From Daphnia pulex (lineage: Eukaryota; Arthropoda; Branchiopoda; Diplostraca; Daphniidae), in the NCBI RefSeq assembly GCF_021134715.1, contig NC_060023.1, positions 7,316,001 to 7,380,000 on the forward strand: a stretch of 64,000 nucleotides of DNA, written 5' to 3'. This document shows positions 1-10,732 of this stretch, in pieces. The notes beneath the pieces are model-generated. The model saw only the letters and a list, made by a program, of their open reading frames with translations. It ran no database searches and had not been told where the DNA came from. Position 1 is the first letter of the stretch, and every line of letters starts with the position of its first letter. The position numbers and the translations under genes were made by a program.

Positions 1-59
1 GTTGTAATAACTACCCTCAACAAACTTAGTAAAAAAAAATTTATTTCGATTTGACGTAC

Positions 60-1942
60 TTTGTATAATAAAATGTACATCTGAGACTCGGCCAGGCGGC
101 GACCAATACAGCCTCGTCTTCCATGGCCAAAAGGTAAAGACGCAAAAGGGTCCATCACCATACCATTTGATGGCCCGTGTCGATTCCACCGTTCCGGTAT
201 AAAATCCTGCGCATTCCGAAAGTAGCGCTCATCTCTTCCACTCGTGTAGGCGGACATGAGCATTATAGTCTATTAAGCAAAACAGTTGCAAATAATTTAA
301 ATAATATTATCTAATTAACGAGAAAAGTGAGAAAAGATTACATCTGGTGGAATGCTGTAACCTCCGATAGTACATTGCTCCTGCATGATTCGAGTGAGGA
401 AAGTAGCCACTGGATAGAGACGCAAAGCTTCTTTAACAGAACCTTTAATCGTCGGAATATGTTGCCATTCGTCGCCGATTCTTTGCTTTGAAGATTGAAC
501 TAACTCGATTTCATTAAAAATTTTGTTTTGGACTTCAGGGTGTCGAGCCAGCAAGTAAAGTACCCATTGCGTCGTGTGTGATGTCTGTAAGAATCGATAG
601 AAAATTTTTAACAAGAGTCATTCAAAAATTCCCAGTTAATATTTGCGTACCGTATCTGCGGCTGCCAAGAATAAGTCGGCCACAATTCGTTGAATGTCGG
701 ATTTAACCATTTTCTGTTGTCGAAGAGAAGATACGATGCAATCATCCTCGTTACTATCGTCTTGCGGTGGCAGTTTCTCGAGACATGTTTGAGTTAGCTG
801 ATTGGCTAATTGCAAAGCGCTTAGAGCTGATTGCTCAAAACAGCGCCACGCATCCAAATTCAATTTAGCGGCCAAAGCTGGGGGAAGAAGCGTTAAACGA
901 GCGCTACCTATTAAAGCCCAACACGTTATTTTGGTCTTAATTATCTCGTTCTTAAACACCTACACGTAACAAAAATTCAAGCAAGTGAATAAAACTACAT
1001 ACTCTCAAATAGCGTCTGTAAATGCTGGACCATTCCAGGGACATAAGTGTCAACGATTTCTTGATCCAAGCCAATAACACGTCCGAAGGCGACGCACATT
1101 AAACCCTAAAATTTCGATTCATTTAAAATTCTTGATTTAACCAGTTAACCAACACTAAAATATGTACCTGAACAAAATAGCGATACAAATCACCCTCGAG
1201 GTGGGTGATCAAACCGTTTTCCGTGTGCTCCCACTTGTCAAGTAACCGATCAGCCACGTCATAAAAACTTTCAATGTGACGATGCAGTGTGGCCGTTTTC
1301 AGTAAAAGCGGACTTAAAATCTTCCTGTAGCGTAACCATTCCTCGCCTTGCCTTGATAAAAGTTCAGAGTTCAAAATGGAAATGATAAACTGAAAGTACG
1401 CCCGTTCATCCGTCACTCAAACGCGCCAATGTCGCTCGTTAGTGAAATGACTCAAATTTTGGGGCTACAAAATGATTAACTTACATAAAAAATAATCCTC
1501 TTTTGTACGCGTGTTTTTTGTTTAAGATGAGCCACGGTTCGGGCAGCATCGGTCGTGGGCAAGTGCCTTCCTTTTGAAAGACTTGTTGATAAAGCGCAGG
1601 ATCCGCCAGCCAAACAGCTTCAACATGGCCCAGCTTTTCGCGGAAAATGGGTCCTAATTGGCGGTGTCTATCGTCAATGTAACGATGAATCTGTGATACA
1701 CCACCCGCACGAATGACGTCCCAAAGTGTGCCTATCTAACGTTATCGAAAAGAAAAAATAGAGAGGGAATTTTAATTACATGAAATTTGAAACAACCGCC
1801 GGTTGATTATTATTTTTTTTTAAATCACCAGCGGCAATCCTTTAGGTGCGGGGATGGAATCGAATGGTTGAGACTTGGCTGTGTAGCAACGTCGTTCTAA
1901 CAGACTAATCCTGCGGATTGGATGGCGAAGATAAGAAGCCAT
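60..1942 (-). CDS. CYP315A1: Mitochondrial cytochrome P450, CYP315A1 (shadow)-like, 3' end outside window
   Basis: Seven exons join in frame on the minus strand: 1942-1829, 1735-1485, 1351-1168, 1105-1003, 907-651, 584-342 and 269-60, each with GT and AG borders, giving 454 codons without a stop. The last exon ends in a GT donor, so the C-terminal tail lies left of the window. The protein starts with an Arg-rich mitochondrial leader (MASYLRHPIRRISLLERR). It then has the mitochondrial clan pattern GPIFREKLG, FFMQGEEWLRYRK, the I-helix AAADTTS, the K-helix KEALRLYP, PERW, and the heme loop FGHGRRGCIGRR with Cys as iron ligand. Arthropod CYP315A1 hydroxylates carbon 2 in ecdysteroid synthesis inside mitochondria. 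The order and wording of motifs fit shadow better than CYP302A1 or CYP314A1, but that subfamily call is from memory of the families. P450 identity is near certain; the subfamily is likely. Confidence 0.8.
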
Positions 1943-2631
1943 TTACGGAAGAATGTTCGATTTGTTGTTTTGCCTGGAGCACTTGATAATGTTACAAGAT
2001 GACAACAAGTCAGTCACACTTGATTCAACATAGCTTTCCACTTTTCTTGTTTCTTAAAACTTTTTTCCCTTGCACTGCAGTTAAAATTTGTTGCGTTTCA
2101 AAACGTATTGCGATTATTATTAAAAAATTGATGTAGTAGACGACAGTGTGGAGCACTGGAAGATAACAAACCAATCACACTCGTTGATGTCCATGGAAAT
2201 GAACCGGTTTCTTTTTCTCAGACTTCAGACTTCATGACGTAGTCGCTTTAGTTGACACTAGATGCTGGAAGAGCATGCGTACGTAGGGTACTTTCCAGCC
2301 CTCTCATTGGCTCATTACGGTCACGTGACCTTTTTTTTTCAAGCCACACTGCTGTTAGAGCGCTAGATTATTTCATTAGAATGATTTACGGGAAGTGAAT
2401 CAAAAAATGCCGATCCCTTGCTTCGCGCGCGAGTTTCCCGATAGGGTTTTTTTTTGCGGAGTTTGTGTCTTTTTAGCTTTGGGTTCGATGTTTTTGTTCG
2501 ATTAATCGTTTTGTAGGGATAAAAAAAAGCCTCATAACAATAGGAACGGGAAAAAAAATTGCTAACCGAAATGAATCCGCCCCAAAAATTATAAACCTAC
2601 GCGCGAGTTTGACTCGAAAGTATGGGGTGTG
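1943..2631. other. Intergenic, upstream of the P450
   Basis: No ORF here has recognisable domains. The stretch should hold the P450 promoter. It has several short T runs. A 69-codon minus-strand ORF at 2473-2682 overlaps the 80-bp inverted-repeat arm and shows no domain. Confidence 0.4.
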
Positions 2632-2712
2632 ACAACTTTCTTTATTGACACGACAGCAATGTTGGGTCTTGTATGTTGACATATTGGTATAGCTGATGTG
2701 ATATTTCCACCA
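2632..2712 (+). repeat. Left arm of an 80-bp inverted repeat
   Basis: This segment reads as the reverse complement of 4911-4990, with only a handful of differences over about 80 bases. The core shared word runs from the ACAACTTTC side through TTGACACGACAGCAA to GATGTGAT. The two arms enclose about 2.2 kb containing pieces of several genes. It could be the ends of a gene-capturing element or a locally inverted duplication. Confidence 0.75.
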
Positions 2713-2852
2713 ATCAACAAATTCTCATGAAACATTTTAATGGCATTAAAAAAGATTCTTTAATGTGGAGGGAACCCTTATGATGCAGTGTCATTGGCTG
2801 AGAAATCGGCTCTTTTTTTGCAACACAAATTCCATCTATTAAAATAGCAACC

Positions 2853-3170
2853 ATGGACGGATATCAACCTGATGTGGAGCTCTCAGATGATCCTTATCAT
2901 GATACCAAGAGACTAAACACAGAGAACATTCCTTGTGTACTGACTTTGATGAAGGTTTGTAGGTTAAAACTTTAAATTTGAAATAAATAGTCTAATAGTA
3001 TAAGTTTTCACTTTCAGATTGGAAACCCTTTCCTAGTAGTTCCAACACCTAGAAATGCTGCAGCTTTTCTGGTATTAAAATGATTACTGCTGTTAGGAAA
3101 ATTGCCAGTTGTAAGACATCAGCTATGACATTCTTAAAGATGGAACTTTTAGAGAAATAACATTTAAGCG
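2853..3170 (+). pseudogene. EXOSC7: Exosome subunit EXOSC7 (Rrp42)-like gene fragment
   Basis: Two exon-like blocks (2853-2954 and from 3018) are joined by a short intron with GT and TTTCAG. The first encodes VELSDDPYHDTKRLNTENIP followed by CVLTLMK, matching the conserved core of Rrp42, a ring subunit of the RNA exosome. The second continues IGNPFLVVPT, then shifts frame near 3060-3070. Another frame then reads MITAVRKIASCKTSAMTF and stops at about 3163. The N-terminal half and C-terminus of the family (about 290 aa) are missing. The retained intron argues for DNA-level duplication and against retrotransposition. The family call rests on the SDDPY...ENIPC pattern. Confidence 0.55.
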
Positions 3171-3641
3171 GTGATATAAATCTTCCAAGAGCTTTACTTA
3201 TCTCTTTGTAACCTAGGTTGACTATATAATTTCTTTACCATCGCCCCTTGTCTGAATTAAAGTGTTTTTGGTATAATAAAGAAACGGCAAATAAAGCGGC
3301 AATTCAAGCATTTATTGTAAATAGGACAGGAAATTTTGCTTTTATAATTGTGGGCTATATAAGTTCATGAATAGGTCAAAGCCGATACTTATGATTCGGG
3401 TGGTTATCAAGTCATACTCGACGTATGACGTCATGACGTAACATCGAAATTACGTAAAATTACAGAAGTCTTGTTGCTTTTTTCAGTTAATTTCGAACCA
3501 TTATTTATAGTATTTAAATTTATATAAATAACATATAAGGTTAATAATCACCCTAAACAAGATAAGATTTTTGATAGATTAATTGAACGTTTATAGGATG
3601 AAATTACGGCTCTATTTCTCTTATCTATGAAGGGAATTTTG
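3171..3641. other. AT-rich spacer
   Basis: I see no gene. The stretch is AT-rich, with a small ATGACGTCAT-type palindromic cluster near 3423-3440. It lies between the EXOSC7 and hisS fragments. Confidence 0.4.
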
Positions 3642-3752
3642 ACTAAAATTTTCGACCGCACACTTGGAGAAACTTCTGATGTAGTGAGTAAAGAAATATA
3701 TAGTTTTCTTGTTAAGAGTGGTAATCATATATCACTGAGACCCGAATTTACA
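3642..3752 (+). pseudogene. hisS: Bacterial-type histidyl-tRNA synthetase (hisS) fragment
   Basis: About 37 codons encode [20 protein letters not shown] followed by SF, then [12 protein letters not shown]. This is the class II motif region of bacterial HisRS: GE(S/T)SDVVSKE(I/M)Y is followed by the strictly conserved LRPE(F/G)T. The Phe in RPEFT and the SDVVSKE wording are typical of alphaproteobacterial, Rickettsiales-like enzymes. Animal HARS proteins have a different sequence here. Homology begins abruptly near 3642 and ends at 3752, although the frame stays open to 4043. Downstream codons ([20 protein letters not shown], then [14 protein letters not shown]) look protein-like, but I do not recognise them. 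This is a non-functional scrap and not an enzyme. Confidence 0.6.
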
Positions 3753-4043
3753 CAGGCTCAACAAGTAAGTGGTATAGGACTAGAAAAAGCTAGGCATTTT
3801 GCTTTACTAAAGGCAAAACTTATTATAAATGGTTTAGAAGGCAAAGAAATAGTAGAAAAAGGACAACTTCCAGGTAAGTCGTTGACGATGAGACGGATTG
3901 CTTTGGGCATAGCCATCGTAAGGTGCCATTGCCGAAGTGACCATTCTTATACACTCCTTCAACTAGTCATCTTTGACCTAGAGGTAAAATATCAGCAATA
4001 CAAAATTGGAATCAACAAACAAGCACAACCACTAAATACCTGA
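3753..4043 (+). other. Open continuation downstream of the hisS scrap, unassigned
   Basis: The frame opened at 3627 stays open to 4043. Codons 3763-3870 are AT-rich and encode a plausible helical peptide ([15 protein letters not shown]). A perfect donor-like CAGGTAAGT sits at about 3870. After it the composition becomes less AT-rich and the peptide ([13 protein letters not shown]) differs in character. This suggests a junction between two unrelated source sequences. Confidence 0.3.
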
Positions 4044-4370
4044 ACAAGTCGCTGAAGTTCTAGTAAAACGTCTCTGATAATAACCTCGATGGCCGGCTGG
4101 TGACACTTTATTTCGACAAACAGTAGGACGAAAGTCAAAAGAGATGAGGGAAAGGCAGCATTATTTTGCGTCACAGCAAATGGTCTCCTGCTTGCATGAA
4201 AGAATAAGAAGGTCTTGCTCTTGCTGAAGAGCGGCAGGTAAAAAGTCGTCGAGAGAAGTGAGTGATACAGGTTGAGGAATGTTAAGGTCGTGACCGGTTC
4301 TTTTTGGGGTAGACAAGCTATCTTGGCTTCGACAATTTTTTCCATCCGGTTGATGTCTCCGGCGGTACAT
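4041..4370 (-). other. Unassigned minus-strand exon-like ORF
   Basis: An ORF of 117 codons starts at 4345 (MEKIVEAKIACLPQKEP). It ends with codons for CHQPAIEVIIRDVLLELQR just before a GTATTT donor-like site at about 4041. A second frame (69 codons from 4370) overlaps it. No family is recognised; it may be another captured exon within the inverted-repeat block. Confidence 0.25.
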
Positions 4371-4475
4371 TTACATTAAGATATCGTTACCAGATATTGA
4401 GGTTCAGGAACAATCTATTAATTAAAATTTATTAGACAACCTGAATACTAGCCAATTAAAACTGTCAACATACCT

Positions 4476-4905
4476 ACATTGGACTCTGAATGGAAGATAC
4501 CTCAATGTTGTTCTGTTTAATCCTCTCCACCCATTGGCAAGCTGCTAGATGGAAGGAGCTGATTGCTATGCATGAGAGGTGTTTAGGAGTGCTTTCATGC
4601 GGCTCATGAACCAGTCCATCATGTTGAGAGCATCCAGAAGAACTGCATAAGGAAGATCATACCAGACTTTCATGCAGCAAAGAACATGAGCAGCTCCATC
4701 CCTCATTGCACACATAATTTCACCGCTTTCCTAAAATACAAACAACAAATTACAAATTAGTTTGTATTCTCAATAGAAGAAGCATTACAGAATACTTACT
4801 CCTGTATTGCTGGCTGTTGAGTGTTGACAGAAGTTGAAGCTTTGGTTGGAATTTAGCTTCAAGGGCCAAGGCTTGTCGTAGACTCTGCACCAGTGTTGAT
4901 ACATC
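4476..4905 (-). pseudogene. CycG: Cyclin G-like pseudogene fragment
   Basis: On the minus strand, 4905-4801 encodes DVSTLVQSLRQALALEAKFQ followed by PKLQLLSTLN and ends at a GTAAGT donor. The next exon starts at 4730 after TTTTAG and encodes MRDGAAHVLCCMKVWYDLPY, then VLLDALNMMDWFMSRMK. These match the cyclin box start of cyclin G, which reads FQPKL, MRDG.AHVLR.LK.WYDLP and VDRF..RMK. One base is lost after MKAL. The following frame resumes with PKHLSCIAISSFHLAACQW, clearly cyclin G. The donor and acceptor phases also disagree. The C-terminal cyclin half is absent. Intron retention points to DNA duplication. Confidence 0.65.
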
Positions 4906-4910
4906 AGGAC

Positions 4911-4990
4911 TGGTGGAAAAATCACATCAGCTATATCAATATGTCAACATACAAGACCCAATGTTGCTGTCGTGTCAATAAAGAAAGTTG
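4911..4990 (-). repeat. Right arm of the 80-bp inverted repeat
   Basis: Inverted partner of 2632-2712. It sits immediately 5' (minus-strand sense) of the first cyclin G exon. The left arm may therefore be a second, inverted copy of cyclin G upstream sequence. Confidence 0.75.
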
Positions 4991-5058
4991 ACATACATTA
5001 ATTGTATCACCTGAAGCATAGGATCTTTGTAGGAATTTGCAAATTTCATTTTCCAGAT

Positions 5059-5205
5059 GTTGATGAGTTTGCAAGTCTCAGCCTTGCCGATCCACTGGCA
5101 TTAGAAACTAATGTAGTTTCAAGAATTATAGGGTGGTAATCCAGCATTGTTCTACCATCACATCGTAAATCATCCTTTGATATATCCAAAGTTGAATTTC
5201 GTTAA
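5059..5205 (+). other. Exon-like fragment, unassigned
   Basis: After a TTTTCCAG acceptor, the plus strand reads DVDEFASLSLADPLALETNV followed by VSRIIGW and a stop. The frame continues SSIVLPSHRKSSFDISKVEF. The amino-acid composition looks coding, but I do not recognise the protein. Confidence 0.3.
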
Positions 5206-6397
5206 GTAAGGACAATTTTATTTCAATAAGAGACCAACAGAATTTAATTATACCTGGACTCCATGATGAATGAATGCTTTTCGGTATATAAAAAACCGTA
5301 CGGCTATTGTACCAGCTTTACGTAGTAGGGAAAATAATTTACAATCAAAGGATTATACTCCCTACATTATTTAAAATTTGACTACATTTTGCTTTAAACT
5401 TGCCTTGGTTCAGTTGATTGATTAGCAGCCAGCCTTGTTTTGTTTTTGTTTTGTTTTTGAATCCAATCCAAGGCCGCGTTGAAGTTCGTCGGCCTTGAAT
5501 TATGGATTGGCGTCAGAACCACCTGTCGGGAGAAAAACTAACTAAAAATAAGCGATTCTTTTTTACATTTAAATCACACCAACCCCTTTATCTCAATCAA
5601 AGCGGGATCACGACGTTGCAATGTAAAAGCATCCCCTCTACAAGATGGTCGCAATTTGAATACCGTGACGAAAACCCCCGCAAATCGCATAAAAGAACAA
5701 TGGAACCCCCCAAACGAAAATCGTTTCCCTATCTCTCCGAGAGGAACAGCGCCACCTCCCAGAGAGAAATCGAGTGAAAAACCCCGAAAACAGCTATCGA
5801 GCCGTAGAAGAAAGAGACGTCGTCCCACAGTCGGAGTAGGAGGTGGGTAGAGTGGGGTCGGGTGGGGTGGGGTGGTGGGTGGGAGGAGACAGGGTCGTTT
5901 GCCGATAAATCCCTATCGGGAAATGCCGATAAATCCCTATCGGGAAATTCACTTGACGTTGATTTTGAATAGAATTCAGCCACAGCGTTATGGTGACGCT
6001 ATATCGGCCATCGCGCAATTTCGTATCCGGAATCAATATGCAATATTTAAATTTTTATGATCAAATAATTACCTTTATTATAAATGTATTGACTTGAAAG
6101 TTTTTGAAATATATTCGTGAATATATAAACTGTAATGAATTTAAATTAACTGAATAAACCTTAGAAAATGAGAGGAAATTCGTGTTGTGACTAGCGACTG
6201 CACTGCCAAAAGCCTATCAAAGACAAGCCCGTCCCAGCAAGACTAAATCATTTCAGTTTGCCGAAATTAAAATTCGAAAATCGGAAAATGGAAAGTCTTT
6301 GTTTTCTCTTCGAGTGTTGTCTTTGTTTGAAAAGCGGAAGCGTTCTTTTACGTAGTACGAGGATGAAGGAATTCGACACCGTAGAAGCGGACTCGTT
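5206..6397. other. Intergenic with G-rich tract and 24-bp tandem duplication
   Basis: 5840-5890 is strongly G-rich on the plus strand, with repeated GGGTGGGG-type runs. 5900-5923 and 5924-5947 are two adjacent perfect copies of a 24-mer (TGCCGATAAATCCCTATCGG plus GAAA). The ORFs crossing this part (5656-5850, 5729-5983 and others) overlap on both strands and show no domains. Confidence 0.5.
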
Positions 6398-6715
6398 TTG
6401 CCATTCTTCCGAATCAAATGTTCGACTACCGAGGAGAAAACAGAAAAGATTCAGGTAACTTCTGATCGACTCCCGAAAGTGGACGCTGGGGTTCAGTCCC
6501 CTCGTGAAGGGTATAACAGAATGGAAGTCGATGGAAACGTCGAGGCGATTAACTTGCCACGAGACATATCGAACAAACGTCATCGTCGCACGACTCGTCC
6601 GGAACTCATTCTCACGCCGGAGCATACCTTGACTCTATTAAGCAAAGAGGAATTGCCAAAGGTCAAAGTCGCACAGCCAAGTCAAGATAGGCCGATGGTG
6701 CCATCACTTCTGTGA
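6398..6715 (+). CDS. Uncharacterised ORF, 105 codons
   Basis: The frame encodes a hydrophilic peptide rich in Arg, Glu and Pro (RMEVDGNVEAINLPRDIS, NKRHRRTTRPELIL, LSKEELPKVKV). It overlaps the end of another ORF (6258-6458) in a different frame that ends at a GTAACT donor-like site at 6455. Either frame might be an exon. No domain, signal peptide or membrane segment is visible. It looks more protein-like than its neighbours, but coding is not proven. Confidence 0.3.
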   Translation: MPFFRIKCSTTEEKTEKIQVTSDRLPKVDAGVQSPREGYNRMEVDGNVEAINLPRDISNKRHRRTTRPELILTPEHTLTLLSKEELPKVKVAQPSQDRPMVPSLL

Positions 6716-7678
6716 ACCGCTTAATTCGTAAACGGATGACAACATCAAGAGCATCTCTGAGTTTCTCCAAGCAAATGCCTTGCTTAGTAATGCTCTATTT
6801 TTCGCCTAACTTATTAATTTTGTTCTTAACAAAAATAACAATTCGGGAAAACAGAAAAGTGAAGATAGACAGCTTACACCAATCTGGTACTGACCAGATC
6901 CAAAATTTAAATGAATTAAGAGAAAATTTTTGGTTAGTGGTTACGGTACGATTGCACTGAACCATCTGACACACGTTGTATAAAGTTTTTCGTACATTTT
7001 TTTATTATTATTATTATATTAAAAATTACTGTTGCTTAATCACTGCGGTGATTTTTTAAATTTTCATTTGTCCAATTCAACTCAATTATTCAATCGTAAA
7101 TTTAGGTATATGTATTCGAGATTTTTGAAGCTTGCATCAAGAAACAATTCATATAGAAGTTTGGATCGTAAGGATGTAAAATAATTTCACTCACAACATC
7201 TTAGTTTTTAACAATACACACACAACCAACATGTTTAAATACGAGTCATTTTTTAAAATTTAGTCAACAGCCGTGGACAAAACCAACTCATACGTGTGTG
7301 CACAAGAACAAATTTTGAGATTTTCAGTTTAGAAATAAAACTTTGTCAAACTTACAAATATAAAAGTGGAGCATTTTTCTTAACACAAATTTATGGCCAG
7401 AAATAAACTCAGCAACTTAACCAGAATGAAAATCACATATAATCAAAGGTACTATCAGTAGACATTCAAAATTTCACCCGGGAATCAAACTTAATGTAAT
7501 TTTTAATAATATATAATTTTTTTTTTTTGGAAAGGAATCCCTTTTTTCAATTGGTGGAAACATTGGCAAACACACCGTCATTCAAAACAATAATGAGTTT
7601 AAATTGATTTACCCAAAGCTATTGGGAGAATTAATAATACTTAATAAGTTAGGCTAAAAATTTGATTTGAAATAGTTT
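6716..7678. other. AT-rich intergenic
   Basis: AT-rich sequence downstream (3') of the BTB-BACK gene, probably including its 3' untranslated region. I see no gene. Confidence 0.5.
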
Positions 7679-9437
7679 TCATTCAAAAATGCAGGCTAGG
7701 CAAACAAAGAACTTCTCTGTTAAACAGGTTTTTCGATTGGAAGCCGACACAGTTAAATTGTCAACAGAAACAGACTGAGCCGTATCAACTTTGGAAGTGA
7801 GATACATTCTCGGCTTTGTTACAGTCAAAGGGTAATGGTTATCATCTCTCGACCTATTGGCTAGTTCTTTATTGTTTCCGCAATTTTGCAAAGTCGCAAT
7901 AACCTCTCCATAATCTAGTGTATCTAAAATGGCAGTCGCTTGTTGTAACTCTGTGGGCGACATTACCGAGAAGCGGACGTGCCATACCAGGTGACCCAAA
8001 ACGAATCGCTGATTATTGGCTCTGGGATCCAGTTGCCGTCGGTGACACTCGAAAACGGACCAACGTATCAAAGCCGCTAGAACCTCAATTTCGTTTTGTA
8101 AATGAAGTCCGTCTCGGATAACAATCGACTCCACTTTTCCAGCATCTAGTTCTTCAAATTCCTAAAAGAAGGTGAAAATGTTGAGGTATTATTAGCGTAT
8201 TTCTTGACTAAAAAAAATCTACTCCTACTTTATATAACCTTATTTAAAAATTGGGTTTGAATTTGATTTCACTTAAAAAATTCCCTTGTTCCTTTTTTCC
8301 TATTTTTATAGAGATATAATACCTCGTGACCTTCTTGACTTTTTGCGTTTCTTTGTTTATCAGTAACGGTTATTCAGAATCCCTTAAACTTTAACGGTAT
8401 TCCTTTTCAAGAAAGCAAATTGTTAAAATCTTTTTTTTTACAATACAAAATGAGGACGAAAAAAAAATATGGTGAGAGATCGGTAAAGTTTTTGTCATTT
8501 CCACCCCCACCCTCCGACTCGGATTACGTTACTAAGTAAAAGCTCAAAATGATTTTAGTTTTCTTGCCACACCTACAAGACGAAAGTAATTGCTACAAAA
8601 CCAAGTTACCAACAACCTTGCCGACAGAATAACGAAGTTGTATTACCTCTGAGAGTAGAACGGCCGATGCATTTTTGTCGATGAATTCGAGACAGCTGTT
8701 CAACAAAAACGAACACCAAGTCGATCTCGACTGAGTCTGTGCATTGGCTTGTGGAGATTCCGCATTTGGCGCATTGAATTCTTCTAACGGAGGTGCACTA
8801 GGCCGGTTATCTATTCTGCCAGCAAGTCCACTTTCTTGGTGTCCGGCTTCCGGGTACATGCAAGTCCTCTGATAGATGTACAGCACGTTTTCTGTGTTGA
8901 GTTGGTCGGCCAAATAAGTAGCGCAAATTTTCATTAATCCTTCACACAGATATTTTTCAGCAGCGTGTAGGGTTTCCATGGCAGTCGACACCGACCGAAG
9001 TTCTACGGTTTCGCCGTACAAAAAACTGGAAAGGAATTTTCAAATGATGAAGTGATGGAACAGAAAAGAATCTCACAACGAGCTACCAACCTGATTAAAT
9101 TCTTAAAAGCTCTCCCGTCAACATCAGGATCATAGATGTGGTCTGGACTAGATGCCAAATGATTCTGCTGGGGCAGCGAATCACTGTTGACCGACGCTTG
9201 GCGACGGCGTAAGCTTTCCCGTGACTGTGTATAGGGCCCGCAGAACATTGCTTGAAAGACGTCGTTCTTCTTTGAAAGCACCGATCTTCTGGCTGGTATT
9301 CTCATTACCGTTTCTAACCCGACGTGAAAAATGACGTCGTCGTCCTCTTCTGTTCCAGCCGACTCGTTTCCTGAATCACTTGGCATTCTGCGATTCGCAA
9401 AACAATCGACATTGATGCAACAGGAACTGTAACTCAT
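7679..9437 (-). CDS. BTB/POZ-BACK domain protein (BTBD1/2/3/6-like)
   Basis: Three exons, 9437-9091, 9025-8647 and 8161-7679, join in frame (phases 2, 0) at GTTGGT/TTCCAG and GTAATA/TTTTAG to give about 402 aa. A BTB domain covers roughly residues 25-150: DVIFHVG, then IPARRSVLSKKNDVFQAMF, the long loop, then YDPDVDGRAFKNLIRFLYGE. A linker follows (ATYLADQLNTENVLYIYQ), then a BACK-type helical region (LEFIDKNASAVLLSEEFEEL, LAALIRWSVFECHRR, SVMSPTELQQA). Relatives of this type recruit substrates to Cullin-3 ubiquitin ligases. BTBD1/2/3/6 proteins normally end in a PHR domain of about 150 residues; here the reading frame stops after BACK. The start at 9437 is the first ATG upstream of the domain in frame. 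The gene looks intact. Confidence 0.8.
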
Positions 9438-10732
9438 GTGGGACCGACTTATAATTACATCACTGGAAATTTAGTCTACGTTTAAACCAGGGCGCCGCTA
9501 TGGAAATTTCAACACGCAGAAGGACAGATTTACACGGGTGAAACAAAACTTCCTCTTGGGAAATAGTACAACATATTTCCTGTCAGGCTATTCGACCTTT
9601 AGGAATCCTTGTAGTTAGTACGACTAATCGACTAGCTCAATTCTATTAAGTGAATATTTTAAAAACAGTTTGTTTGAAAAAAAAAAGGATTGGAAGACAA
9701 TGTGATGTAACGTTTACAAATGGCGCGACGGCGTTACCGTGAACAATGCCTAATCCATACATTCCACTAAATTTCTAAACAGAATGCTTACTTGAGTTGT
9801 GAGTAAGGTTTTCCCGGTTGGTCGTTACAGTTCAAATTTGTCTCGAATTCCTTTGTCGTTTTGGCACGGGAAAAACCAGACTGTTGAAGAGCAAGAAAAA
9901 TGACACCGACGTTAATGGCATGTCGAACCCTACTGCGGTCTGCTGGGGCAATTTTAACCCCAAAGGCAAGTTCAAGTCAAAAGCAAATTGACAACCATAC
10001 ATCGCGCACAAACATTTTTCGTATTTGTGTAAAGATAAATGACAGAAAGAAAAAGATAAATGGTGCATACAATTTTTAAATTCTGATCTTGATACGTGTA
10101 CACAGCGTATTTTTTTACAAACACGAGAAAAAACCTTGACCGCCATACTAAATGATAGGCTTTCTTATAAATCAATATTAGAAGAAAATGAGCTACCTAA
10201 ATATTTTTTTAAAATAATGTACTAAGAAATATAATCAAACTATATCCGGGGAAATTTAAAAACTGAGAAAATATATGCGATCTCATACTCGGATCAGTTT
10301 AGCGGTTTCATGCCAAATCAAACAATGAAATGCATAACAATAGCGGTCCCTTCCGAAATGACTGATGACATGATAGATTATATTTTTTTTTTCCTGTTTT
10401 CATCCCCAACCTCAGAACCGCTTACACGTAACATCTTTCCTATCTGCCCTAGCCCTAGCCAGTTCAAAAATAACTCTTCCTTTGAGCTTGAGTTGGTAAG
10501 GCTTATTTTTTTTTGCGCCATCTAATACAAGGGCCGTAGGTATAGCTTAGTCCACACTTCACAGCAAAGCTGAACTGCTGCACTGGTCTGTGTGGGTGTT
10601 GAAGCAGAGCAAGGGAGGGCTAGCATTCTTCCCAACTTCGATTAAAAAATTTAAATCTGGAACACTGAACCCAAGGCAAGCCTCTGAATTGAGGTCATTC
10701 ACGGTTCAGCCAGCTGTGAATATTTAAAATAG
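9438..10732. other. Intergenic upstream of the BTB gene
   Basis: This should hold the promoter of the minus-strand BTB gene. The ORFs at 9832-10146 and 10310-10525 are AT-rich or Phe-rich, without domains. I see no gene. Confidence 0.4.

Noticed and set aside
5656..6060. Several short ORFs over the G-rich and 24-mer region
   Set aside because: All three or more frames overlap; composition is driven by G-runs and the tandem duplication.
9832..10175. Minus-strand ORFs upstream of the BTB gene
   Set aside because: No domain, poor composition and no splice link to the BTB gene.
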